64,000 nucleotides of DNA from Tubiluchus corallicola (lineage: Eukaryota; Priapulida; Priapulimorpha; Priapulimorphida; Tubiluchidae), in the NCBI GenBank assembly GCA_030141605.1, contig JAQGDQ010000557.1, positions 62,001 to 126,000 on the forward strand, read 5' to 3'. Shown in pieces: positions 12,801-24,800 of this stretch (position 1 is the stretch's first letter; every line of letters begins with the position of its first letter). Under the pieces are notes generated by a model. The model searched no databases, had not been told where the DNA came from, and worked only from the letters and a program-made list of their open reading frames with translations. The position numbers were made by a program, and so were the translations under genes.

Positions 12801-15800
12801 GTACAGACAGCGTCTTTGGTTACCGACATTTGTTTACTGACTTTTGGTGACCTCGTGACTGCACTCATAACGTCATTCGTACAACGAAAAATGGCAGTTC
12901 TTCAAATTCAATACAGCTAACAACGAAGTGATAAAAAATCACAAGAAACAAGTTTCACAGTAAAATTACAATAAAATAAACTGAAGTTTAAGTTGTAAAA
13001 GCTGTGAGTTGTAAGTTGTAAGTTGTGATGCATTATAATGAGAGTAAATTTTCTGTTCAATCACAACTAACCTCGAAGTGGAATGGGAGCAATTAATGGA
13101 ATCGCAGGTGAACAGGTCCTGGTGATTTCGGGAGGATCTTTCCCTTCAAGTTTAAGAGCCGGATACCGATCGTGACTGCATTCCAATAGGAATTCCGGTG
13201 ATGAAGAAGATATTACTGTCTCGGGTGTTCCGCTATTCCTATATATGGCAGAAAGTATAAAGATTTTCAGATACTCGAGTGCCTTGCATAAATGCATAGC
13301 ACCACAGTAATGAACCTTGATGAGAAAAAGGCAAATAGAAACAGCAAGCATCAGGGTTAAAAAGCTCATTAATACAAACATCAATGTTTATCAGAGTTGG
13401 ATCAATTTCATCACATGCTTTGCTGAATAAAATTTTATTCCATTGCAGTTTTATAACAAAATTTCTAAGAATAAAAACGTGAAGCTATAAAATTAGTGTC
13501 CAAAAACGCGAGAACATAGTTGCCAAAAACATACCTAGAGGCCACACTGTGTGCTCGATTAAACGGGTCTGGTAGCTGAGTGAGCTGGTATCGTTGTTCA
13601 AGACCTTCTGTAAAAGCAAAATACTCACAATATCCAACACAGTTAGCCAGCGTAATAAGTGGCATTATTGGAGCTTACTAGAGATTTTTTTTTCTAATTA
13701 CACAATTAGAAAGTGGAAGTTAGTTTTCACAACTGGAAAAAAAAGCAATTAATTACAATTTCTATTTGTCCTCACTGCCAGTTTGATAAAAATGCAACCC
13801 GATGCAAACTGTTGTTATGCTCTTATGGTACAAATTCTAGATTAATGTATTGTTCCTCACTTGTAAGAGCTAAAATTGCAGTACAAATGCTTTGAAAAGC
13901 ACAATTGCTGCTTGTTAAGGGAAAACTGCCCAAATACCCTTGTTACTTACTTAATCAATTTTTTTTATATTTCTCACTGAAAAGAACAACAATATTGGAT
14001 GCAGTCTTAATAGGCAAGCTTACTTCTTCAGTTATTTTGGTCACCTGGTCGGTTAATAGATGTATAGTGGGCGCCGCTTAATAGACTGACGGTTAATAGA
14101 CTCATTCGCTTAATTGACTCAAAAATGCCAGGAATTCTAATTGACTCAAAAATGCCAGGAATGGGCCACTTCTAAGCTGACTTTAAAGGAATTTTTGTAG
14201 TTTTTGAAAAAAACAGACTTAGAAAAGTCTGTGATTTAGAAAAGTATACTTTTTCATTTATTGCTAATTCACTTATATAAATTAATAATTTAAAAAATTT
14301 TCTCTAATTTTTAACGGCACAAAGGAATTTAGGCATTAGTTCGTTTCTAAAATTCATTAAAAACCTTTACAGTGCATAGTGAGCTGATGACTTATACTTC
14401 TATACCTGTAATACTACACTCATAGGTTAATAGGTTCAGTCGGCCAAAAGTGAGTCTATTAAGCTGCGCCTACTGTATCTAGCTTTTTCACACACCTGAC
14501 CTTTACGTGTGTTAGCGGTGACAAAATGTGTTAATTACATTTTTCTAGCAATTAAAACAATTTCATGATTTCATGACATGCTGCTAGATCTCAGTGTACT
14601 CTAAAAGTAGCCGAATGAAATAAGTTGAATTCTTACATTAATTTTAAAAATCTATTATCAGTTTCAGAGATATTGTTACTCAATAAATTTTATCATAATT
14701 TCTACATGCTTAGTACACAGCACATTTTTATGTATTTTGTTTTAGAAAATAAAGATCTGAATCCTACAAGCAAAGAATTTCAAAGTGTTTGCAGTTTCTA
14801 CACTGTTAATTACTATTAATTTCAATTTAGTGTTAAAGACTAAAATCATTAATAGACCTTTCATTCCTGATCCATGCCTAGAGGGGTCGCCACCAATCAG
14901 CAAATGCCTGCGACGGTTTGCCATCATCTCCGGTTGAGACAGAAAAGGTTTCTGCTGACTAGGCGTGTGAGGAAAATTTAGACCCGGATATGGAGGCGGG
15001 GTGGCAGGGAGCGGTGGTGCAGGGTCATTGCCGAATGGGTAGAATGAATAAACATCGAATGCTCTTGCCGGCACAGCATTGCCATAGTTTCCGCTCAGCT
15101 CATTCTTACCTATAAATATGCAGCATTAGTAAATCGTAATAAAGCCTCATAGCTGTTAATACATAACTTACACAAATTGCAATGACTAGACAAATCTACG
15201 TAAAAAAGCAATTAATGAACGAGTTAAACATTAATCAACTATCTATCAATGCTCTATGAGGTAGTTTAGTAGTAAGCAAATAATAATTTTAAATAAATAT
15301 GTACCATTCATATTGCTGGTGCCAAAAGGCGTGGAAAGGTTGTAGTTGATGGCAACATCCGGCTCCTGTAAAGGAAGGTTCGGGAGTGTGCGAAGTTGTT
15401 GTAACAGCACGTCAAGAAGCATTTCTGGTTCATCAGCTTTCCGTTTTCTTGCAGCACCTAAAAGCAAGAATTTCGATAATTTAAAACAAACATAATAAGA
15501 ATAAGTAATTAAAGAAATTAAAACTATTTGCGATGTAACAGAGAAAAAATTGATGCGATCTGCCACGAATTCATGCTGCTAATAAGCCACAATCAATTTC
15601 AGTGAAAATTTAGTAGTGCACGGAGTATAAAAATGAAGCACATGCCAAAAAATTCAGTGCCTGCGATATACATAAGTTGCTAACAGTGTGATGTACATGT
15701 CTATTATTTTGTCTTCTGCAAGCTTAAAATGTTTAATCTTGATTTTATTGGCCCAGTTGTGTTTTTCAGATATTACTCTATGTAAAACAGCTGTCTATAA

Positions 15801-18800
15801 ATTCAGAATTTTCCTTCAAGCTTCTTATCTGTGAAATACTCTACCAAAACTTTCTTCACTGAACATTATAACCTCACCTTTTTACCACTAACCATTTAAT
15901 TATACAATTTCTGGTTTATCTATTCATTGTAGTTTTTCCTTTACTTAAAGTGACCATTAGCCTTGGATTCAGCATTTATATAAGAAAGCATCAGAACCAG
16001 AACAGAGCTACAGCCAACTGACATGTTCAATAGAGCCAAAATTTCCAGTCACAAATTTTTAGATACAGAACTATTCTTTATTTACAGCAGTTAAGTAAGA
16101 CTGGCCCCACCGTGTCATGCACCTAACGTGCACTAAATTCCAAAAGACAACAGATGCTGATGAAAGCATCACATGCCAAAAGCCAATCACCAAAGATCTA
16201 CACTGATGGTACTTTCTTAGTCTTATTTACATGCATTAAAACAGATCTACAAAGGCTCAACATTTTCGGAGATATGGTTTTTGAATGGAAAGATGCTCCT
16301 CATTCACAACAGCCTAGAGCCCTACATAACCCCAGATCAATCAAATTCCAAGCTATGTTTACAAATACATAATCATAACACAGTGAATGTTTACTAACTA
16401 TAAAAGATTTGCTAAAGTGCTTAGCGAAGCGAGGGACAACAGACTGATTCACCATGTGTCCTTAGCAAACGAAGATAACAATGCCGCCAAGACTGGTCAG
16501 TGAATGACCAGTAACCACCTGGGTTCAACATTCTCTCTAAGTGTTTTTATTTGCCATACCGATTCTGGCTGTTTACCTGGTAGAACGAAGACATAGTCAC
16601 ATCTGAGTCACATATTCACAAGTGAGCTAGATTCTGGTCTTGCCACACTGATTAATACTGAATAAGAAACACCACTGTATGTTTGGATTCTGGCTGCAGA
16701 ATGCCAAGTCCCATGCAAAAAGAGACAAGAAATAGGAATTTCAGAACAAAAATAATGGACATACCTTTCTTAGTGAAGGCAGTCTCAAGCTTCTTTTGCT
16801 GACGTTGTTGCAAACGCTTAGCTTGTAGGGCTTTCTTCTTCTGTCTCTGCGCTTCTTCAAACTTGCGTTTTTTATCCAGCTCCTGCTGCCGCAGTTCTAA
16901 ATAGAAATACAAATAAAAAATTGCCCAAATAAGTAATCTCGAAAACGAAGATGTTTACATACTCTTACCAATTTTCACTGTCGCTATGTCAAAAATAACT
17001 GTTGCTAACAAAAAATGAAATCAGTTAATTTTTTTGTAAAAAAGCAAGAATTTACTAAGCAAAAAGAAATAATGGCACTCATGTACACTGGTTCTTGAGA
17101 ACACTATAATTAAATTCTTCATTATAGACTGTTTTACTAACATTACTGTTTTAATCTTTAGCATTAGTACATCCACAAAATACCATTTTCAAAAAAAAAA
17201 CCCGAAAAACAAAAACTTTATGAATACAACTGGAAAAGGTTCTTTGAAAAATCATCAAATATCTTGGTTCATCTGAAAGGTAGCAATACAGTTACTGCAC
17301 TTCACAGAAGCATTTCACTTAGTTTCTAATTAAGTATTTTAGTAAAAAATATAAGCAACAAGCAAACAGTTAATCTTACCCATAATAATCTCTCTTTCCT
17401 CGGGAGTTTTCCCGGCCAATGCGGCTTCTAAATCTATCCCACTATCAGCAGTCAGTGGCATATTTTCCAACATTTCTAGCTGTTTTTGCTGCTGTGGTGT
17501 CAGATTGATTGGTGCATCAATATCAAACTGCCCCTGCTGTACAAAAATGAACAAATAAATATATTCAGTATAATCACACTAACGAAGCCACGTGAAACTG
17601 TCTTTACAATAGAAAAACAATTTTATGTAAATGTATTTAAATTTACATAACTTCCGTGAATTCACAATGTCCAATTTCTAGTAATACCCTTACAATACTG
17701 TACAATAGCTGCCAAGGCACAGGGCGTAAACTATAACAGGCCACATAAGGATAAGAAATATGACAGTTAGAATCAGAAGCACGTGTGAAACGTACCCCAG
17801 GAATATCTGCTGCCTTGAGATCGTTATTAACACTAAGCTCCTGCATGCTCTTCTCCGTCCCTTCAGCAGTCTGTTCTGGTACGGCAGCAGAGACTCCTCG
17901 TTCACGTCCTTCCTTTCTCAACAGCTGTTTCAGGAGTATGTTGTGAATCGGGTGCAAATCGGGGTTGCCAGAACTGTCGCTCATTGTGAAATCACCTCTT
18001 CGCATCAACTCTAAAAAAGAATTTGAAGGCATAATACCTATACAACCACTAACCCAGCACTTTAACTAAAACATGGCATTGTGCATAAGAAAAATGAAAC
18101 ACAGAACATGTGCAGTGTGCACCATGTTGTCAATTTCTGATGCAAGATTTGCAAAGTAGCTAAACTCTCAAATTAAAATTATGATTGTCAACTTATTAGC
18201 TGTCAAAATAAAGAATCTTACGTAATCTAATCCGATAGGCTGGCATATCACGAATTTTGTATTATGACTGATTCTATTCAATGTCTTGCTAGGTTCTTTT
18301 TTGAAAGATTTTAATAGAATACATGTTGAAAAAAAAAGAGTTGTACCATGTACATGAGCAAGGAAGAAGTTAGCTACTCAGTTTAAAAAACAAGGTTTTA
18401 AAAACAGCATTAGACTCTCCCATTATTTTTCATGCAAAGTTCTTCTGTTGCTGCTCTGTTGCTTAGCATGACAAAAATCTCTGAAAATTCTCACTTTGCA
18501 TTTTAAACAAATGGTTAAGCAAGCCTAACTGCAGGGTCCTTAAAGATTTATTTCAGCACACAAAAATGCCATACAAAAGTTAAAATTTACACTAAAAACT
18601 AAGAAATACTACATGTTACGCACTATTACAAAAGCTACGAATACAGAATTTAAAAATACAAAAAAATCATCAGTTTGTGTAGTAACAGACTATTATTGAC
18701 TTATTTAAAGAGAACACTGTTTAAAACTTCATCTGATATTTCAAAGATACCTGTTTATATTAAAAAATAAAATAGAAAACAAATTTAAAGAACTAATTTA

Positions 18801-21800
18801 ACAACAATAATAATAACTCCCACATACCTTCTTCCTCACGCTTTTGTATCTGTCTCGGGATTTCTCCCGGTTCTAATGATGGCATCCTTGGGATAACGGG
18901 ATTGTAAGTTGGAGGAAAACCAATTGACACAGCAGGAGAACGTTCTCTTTCAGCAGCAGCTGCAGCAGCAGCAGCAGCCGCAGCTTCAGATTCCAGCATC
19001 GCATTCTTTATCGCTTTATCAATTGACAGGGATATGCTCTGAGCAGTGGCAACAGTGCTAACTTGTGTCGTAGTCATTGTCGTCGTTGAACTAGTTCTAG
19101 TACTTACAGCGTTACGTGCTTCAAAATCTGCAGGAGTGTCTCCATGTGATTTACCAGTTGTCGACGAAGTGATAATGGATTGAGTGATATTTGGCATCAT
19201 GACATCAGATGAACTATACAATGGCAGAGCACCAATACGCTCCTCAGTAATATGGGACAACGTAGAGGTTACAGTACATAATGAACTAATGGCATTCCCT
19301 ACACTGTTATCTACTGTAGTACTGTGGATATTGATATCTGTTGATATTGTGTGGCATGAGTCACTAGAAAAATTTTTTGAATCAAATGCACCAACTTTTT
19401 TATTATCAGACAAATAACTGACTTTATCACTAGGTTGTGAACTTTCAGCCCAGGATCCTGCATCACATTCAGAACTAAAAACTTCATTTTTAACGATGCA
19501 ACAATCAGTAGTAACAGGTTGAAAACTTGCTGCGCTGGTCAAGGCACTAGTGAGTGAGTTGTCACTTGTAGACATTAGCGAAACAGACTTATCGGCAGAC
19601 ACAGGGGTCTCAATAGCCTGGAAACCGGCATTAACTGACGCTGCACCACTTGAAGGAAAAGTAGTTGATGTAATAAAACTTGTTGTACTATTCACAGAAA
19701 CATTTGAAAACACACTGCTAGCCAAACCAGGAGAATGCATGCCATTTTCATCATCTATAATAGCTTTTTTATCAACACTTTGTTTTTCACCTGGAATTGG
19801 TAGGTCACAACTAGGCACACATGACAATGAGCTATCACTGTATGTCATCATCACGCCTGCTGCGATAGAAGTAGTGAAAGGCGGTGCAGCAAGCATACAG
19901 CTAGTTGCTGTAACAGTCGGTGAAGGTTTATCATTACCGCATGACAACATCGTTGATATCGAAAAAGCACTTTTGCCACTAGATGTATTCATTGTAACAG
20001 ATGTGATATTGCACTGTAAAGCCGAGGTGCTGCAAGAAGAAGTATTTTTAATTGAAGTATATGGGAGTGAATGTACTTTGTCACTCATCAATGATGGCGG
20101 AACGCTTAATAAAGTAGAAGTAGCCACTGCTGTGGTCAATTCGGTATTGACCGATGACACATCTGCAAATGTTTTGCGCAAATATTGTTCTACAATGCTG
20201 TGAGCTGTGGAAAGCGGCTCTTTAGGTTCTGCATGAGGCACACTCTGATTACCCAAAGTATCACTTTGTAAGCTTGGCGAAGTAACCACGCTAGTACTCA
20301 TGGCTAAGCGCTGAATGTTTGTCGCAGAGGGTAAATGACAACTACTATTTACCACTGGATAATAAGCATTGCTATATTTAACAACAGCTGGGGGTCCAAT
20401 GCTTATAGAACATACTGGCGGTGCAACAGCACTAATTGGAATCGGATGATCAACCGTACCAGCTGGGTACATAGGTGCAAAGGTAGCATCTACCACACAG
20501 GGCGAACATTGGTCTGTAGAGGTAGTAGCAGCAATACTTGCTCTTAAAGACAACTGCCTTTCACTTTCTGCCGATGAACTACTAATAGATGCAACAGTTG
20601 CTGAAGTGTAACAAGAGTGAACTACAGAAGTACTAGCAACAGGTGTAGTGATTGTTGGAGCAACCTCTTCTTTAGCATCATCACTTATCGCGAGAAGTGA
20701 AATTTCACTTTTTTGTGTAGACGATGCTGTCACCTTAGTTTCATCGTCTGACTTCACAGCTATTTCAGTCGAAGGCGTGAGTGACGGCATGTCAGACGCA
20801 ACAGTAACAGACATTGGTGGGGTAACAGAATCTTCTGATACTTCTTGACTGTTAGGAGCAACAACAGGAATGGTATCAGAGCTTGTTGGAGATGCCTCCA
20901 CAGATGCCAAAGCTCTGTCTTCCTGACATTTGTTCAAATTCTCGACAAAAGATGCTGTTTCTAAAGGCGTGTCATTACTGGACTGCATTTGCATGACATA
21001 GGAATGTTCACCTGTAACTGTTGAAGCAAGAATATCTGTAACAGAAAATGGTGTGATAGTTCGAGCAGGGCATGTAGTGCTGCTAGTATGGACGGATGAT
21101 GTTATTACTGTGCTAGGTACTACCAATAATGGTCTCGAAACACTGTAGCTGTTCTCCTGCAATCCGACTGTGTTGGAAACCAATAACGTGCTTTCTGGAG
21201 GAGAGCTTTCTGTACTTTGCATGGCTACATCGCAGCTATCTTCTTCACGCAGAGCAGTAGGCAGCTCATCAGTTAAAGACAGCTCAGGATTAGCAATCAC
21301 TTGAACTTTTTCTGTTGAATGAGAATCTGTTGAAGACACCTGAGATGCAAAAGGCAGCACTCGAGAAAAAGAAGACGAAGGACTCTCACTTTGGAGATCG
21401 TCAACTTTCTGATCACCAATGCCATCAAACTGTGGGATGCGAGTTGCAAAGTGACACTTGCTAGAACAAGCACTTATCAACCATTTCTTATATAAGTTCC
21501 CTCTATTATATTTCTTACATTGACTTTTTCTGTTCTGATCGCTGCTCCCATCTGTCTGTGGTATATCTGGTTCAGGTTTTCCCGAACTGTCACCTTGCTG
21601 AAGATGTTCTGTCTTTGCCTCACCAGCTTTTGAAGTAAGTGGTGATGGTGTTTCACCTACAGAAGAACTGCTACTAATGCTAGCTCTAGTAACGACTGTC
21701 ATGTCAGTAGTAGCTTTGCTAGTTTCGCTGACAGATGTAACCACAGAAGACTGACTACCTTGGAGTGCTTTATTAAGAGGACTTCCAATTTGCGGTGTCT

Positions 21801-24800
21801 GATGGCCAGGAGTTTGAGATGCACCTGTTGACGATGGTCTTGAAGAAGGCCTCGAAGAAGGACGTGACAAAGATCTTGGTGAAGAAGAGTGACCACCCGG
21901 TGACGTCCACCCAGTCGGATGAGGTACATTGGACAAAGGAGAACTAGAACTAACCGTATGGGGAGGTAAGAGACTAGACACAGAATGTGATGACGAAAAT
22001 GACTGTGGCAAACTGGACACCATTTGCGACAAACTTGATACAGCTTGCGATAACGACGAAGGTGACATGCCAGGCTGGCTAGCAGAATTTACACTCAACA
22101 TTTTCTGAATGCTCAATGGCGATCCAACTCTCTGCAACCGAGGGCTAAACTGTTGTTCGATTCCTGATCTTGGCATGCTACTAGCGATGGATGTATGACT
22201 TCCTGGAGAACGAGCAAATGGAAGCATGCCTGGATGTCCACTATAATGTCCAGCAGATGTTGGTACACAGCCAGGAGATGATGCTCTAATGCTTTGCGGA
22301 GCCATGGCAATGCCTTCTGGAAGCTGCGGAATGTTGGGAGTTGCAGGTGGTTGAATTACGTTGTATGGAAACATGTGAGATGGCTGTGGAATTGACTCAC
22401 CTGTAAAAAAAGAGAAAATTAAAACTCATCAGAACCAGGTCAACGAAGCCATAAACCTGTTCACATGGTGACGACACTCCACAACAGATCAACCTGAAAC
22501 TAAATATGTGGCAAAGAGTGGAAAAAGAAAACAACTGAAATAAATCTTAAAAGAAATAAACAAACTAGTCAAGCTATGTGAAAACTGTTTGCAACAACAA
22601 CAACAAAGTAATTACAAATCTGGAATTGCTTGTCACACTCAAACTGAACATGTGTAAAATTTATCACGATAAGCCACTTAATTGGCTTTACAACTAAACA
22701 ATTTTGTAACTCACTCAAAATCACAGAAAAAAACTACACTCATTCCCAAAAAGGACTAAAATTTCAAGAAAAAAGAGAAAAAGAAAAGAGAACGTAAGCA
22801 TGTAGGAGTGTATGCCAAATCACATCAACATCCAGAAAAAAGTACTTGTCACACAGCCTCACCAAAGGGGTCTGTTTTGATAGGTTTCTTCTTTCTAGTT
22901 TTCTTTTTCTGTGGGTGAGGCTGTTCCACATTATCGGCAATGCTAGGCCCACTAGCGGGTAGCACCATCGTGTTTTCACCTGGAGGTTGTAATGATCAAA
23001 TCCAGATTTAGTTAATAAAGTTTAATAAATCTAAAACAAACACTACAAAAATCTAGTTAGAAACAAATTTTATAAAAACCTTGAAATGGAACAAAAGAAA
23101 ACTGAAATAAAAATTAGTAACCTTCCTGAAAATGGAATGATTAAAAGAACAGTGACAAACGAAAAAGGACGACGTTACTCAAAATCTGCTCTCTAACGGC
23201 GCATTCAGACTAGCGAGTTTTCTCTCCTAGAGAGCAAAACTTGCTGTGAGTTACTCTCCGAGCAGACATGCAATTCTCTATACACTGCGATAAGTATTGA
23301 GGGTAACTTGCCGAGGGTGTTCACACTAGGCAGTAACTCACAGGAAATCAACTCGCAGCAACTGTCGGAGAGTTTGCAATAACTTGCCGATAGTAACTCA
23401 CAAAACAGTTCATACTTGTGAGTTTACTGTCAGATAGAAAACTCACTAGTCTGAGCATGCTGTAACAATGTCAGTAAAGGTTCTACAAAACAAAATACAG
23501 TCAGAGTATTTAAACACAAATGCCAAAACAACTTACACTCATACAAAAATCACCAGCGAAGACAAGTACAAAAAACTGAAAAATCTGAAAAAGAACTATA
23601 TTGCTGAAGTAGGGGTGTGGCGCCAACGATATGGCACATACAATCAGAAATACAGTTAAAAAATATTCGTTTTACAGTTGAGATCCTGTAATATCATCAG
23701 AAATGTAGACACTGTATTTTTGCAGAAACTCTCGAGGCTCTTGTGGGCCAAGGGGGAGTGTCTAGCACACCAAGACTGCTTTTGTGCACACTAAACGAAC
23801 AAAACTCAGTGAAGGTAATCCTAATTCATTACTTCCAAATAGAAGCCTGCTTCATCAAATCACTCCATATACACTAAAATCAACTCACCAGTACCTACAC
23901 CAAACTACACCACATACATTTATATTCACCTCACTAGTTAGACAAAAACCATATTTAACTCATCAAAGAAATTCCGTCACACAATAAGCAGGAAGCAAAA
24001 AATTTGTTAATCGAAAGTTCCTAAAAGTGGCAAAGCATAAAATTTACCTGTGATAGCAACAAGCATGTATTATATACCGAGATACATGCAATATACAAAA
24101 CACCAAAATGTACAAACATAAATACTTGCCCAACAGCAAGCGTGTTGAAAATTAGTACTGAATGAATGCTATAAAAACTCTAAATTATCCCACTTAAGTC
24201 TTTAAATTACTTCAGAGCCAATGTTTGTGATATCATGTCTATTGAGTATGTGGTTCAGCAGTCTTATGAGTTTTAACCAAAAGTCTCTTAATAAATATGC
24301 AAAAAAAATGACACAGAACAAAAAAATAGACTTAACAACAAAAAAACACGAAAAAACTTTTTAGTATTGTGGGATTACCAAAAAAACAGAGGACAATGTA
24401 TTTGCTTCACACTATGTTAAGATCAGAGTATAGTTGAGAGAGAGCAAAATGAAGTACAGCTCCATTTGACACGCACAAATATATAAATATACATCTACAT
24501 CCAATACATGTCCACTTGATAATCTTTAAAACTGCACCACCAAAGCAAAATGACGAGGAAAAAGCACACAAAACACCTGAAGTGTCAGAATCTTGAGTCA
24601 AAAAGCATCAGAATACACAGTATTAGGAACTTAATCATCACTGGCAGTTACAAATAGAAGTGCTTGCCTGAAATTAAGATATCTGTCATCACTTAGTGAC
24701 CTTAGTACAATAAAAAAGTGCCCCATTAAAACTTACACAGTCTAAATATAGAAATATTCAAAGCCGTCCAACAGAGATAAAAGACCCAAAGAAAGGAGTA

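Noticed and set aside
19550-20203. 217-residue plus-strand frame
   Set aside because: Antisense shadow of the Ser/Thr-rich KMT2 exon; smaller plus-strand frames at 19,184, 20,335 and 20,648 are the same.
22764-22979. 71-residue minus-strand frame beginning MKTRWCYPL
   Set aside because: Wrong frame over exon 29; the frame matching splice phase reads the KKKTRKKK linker.
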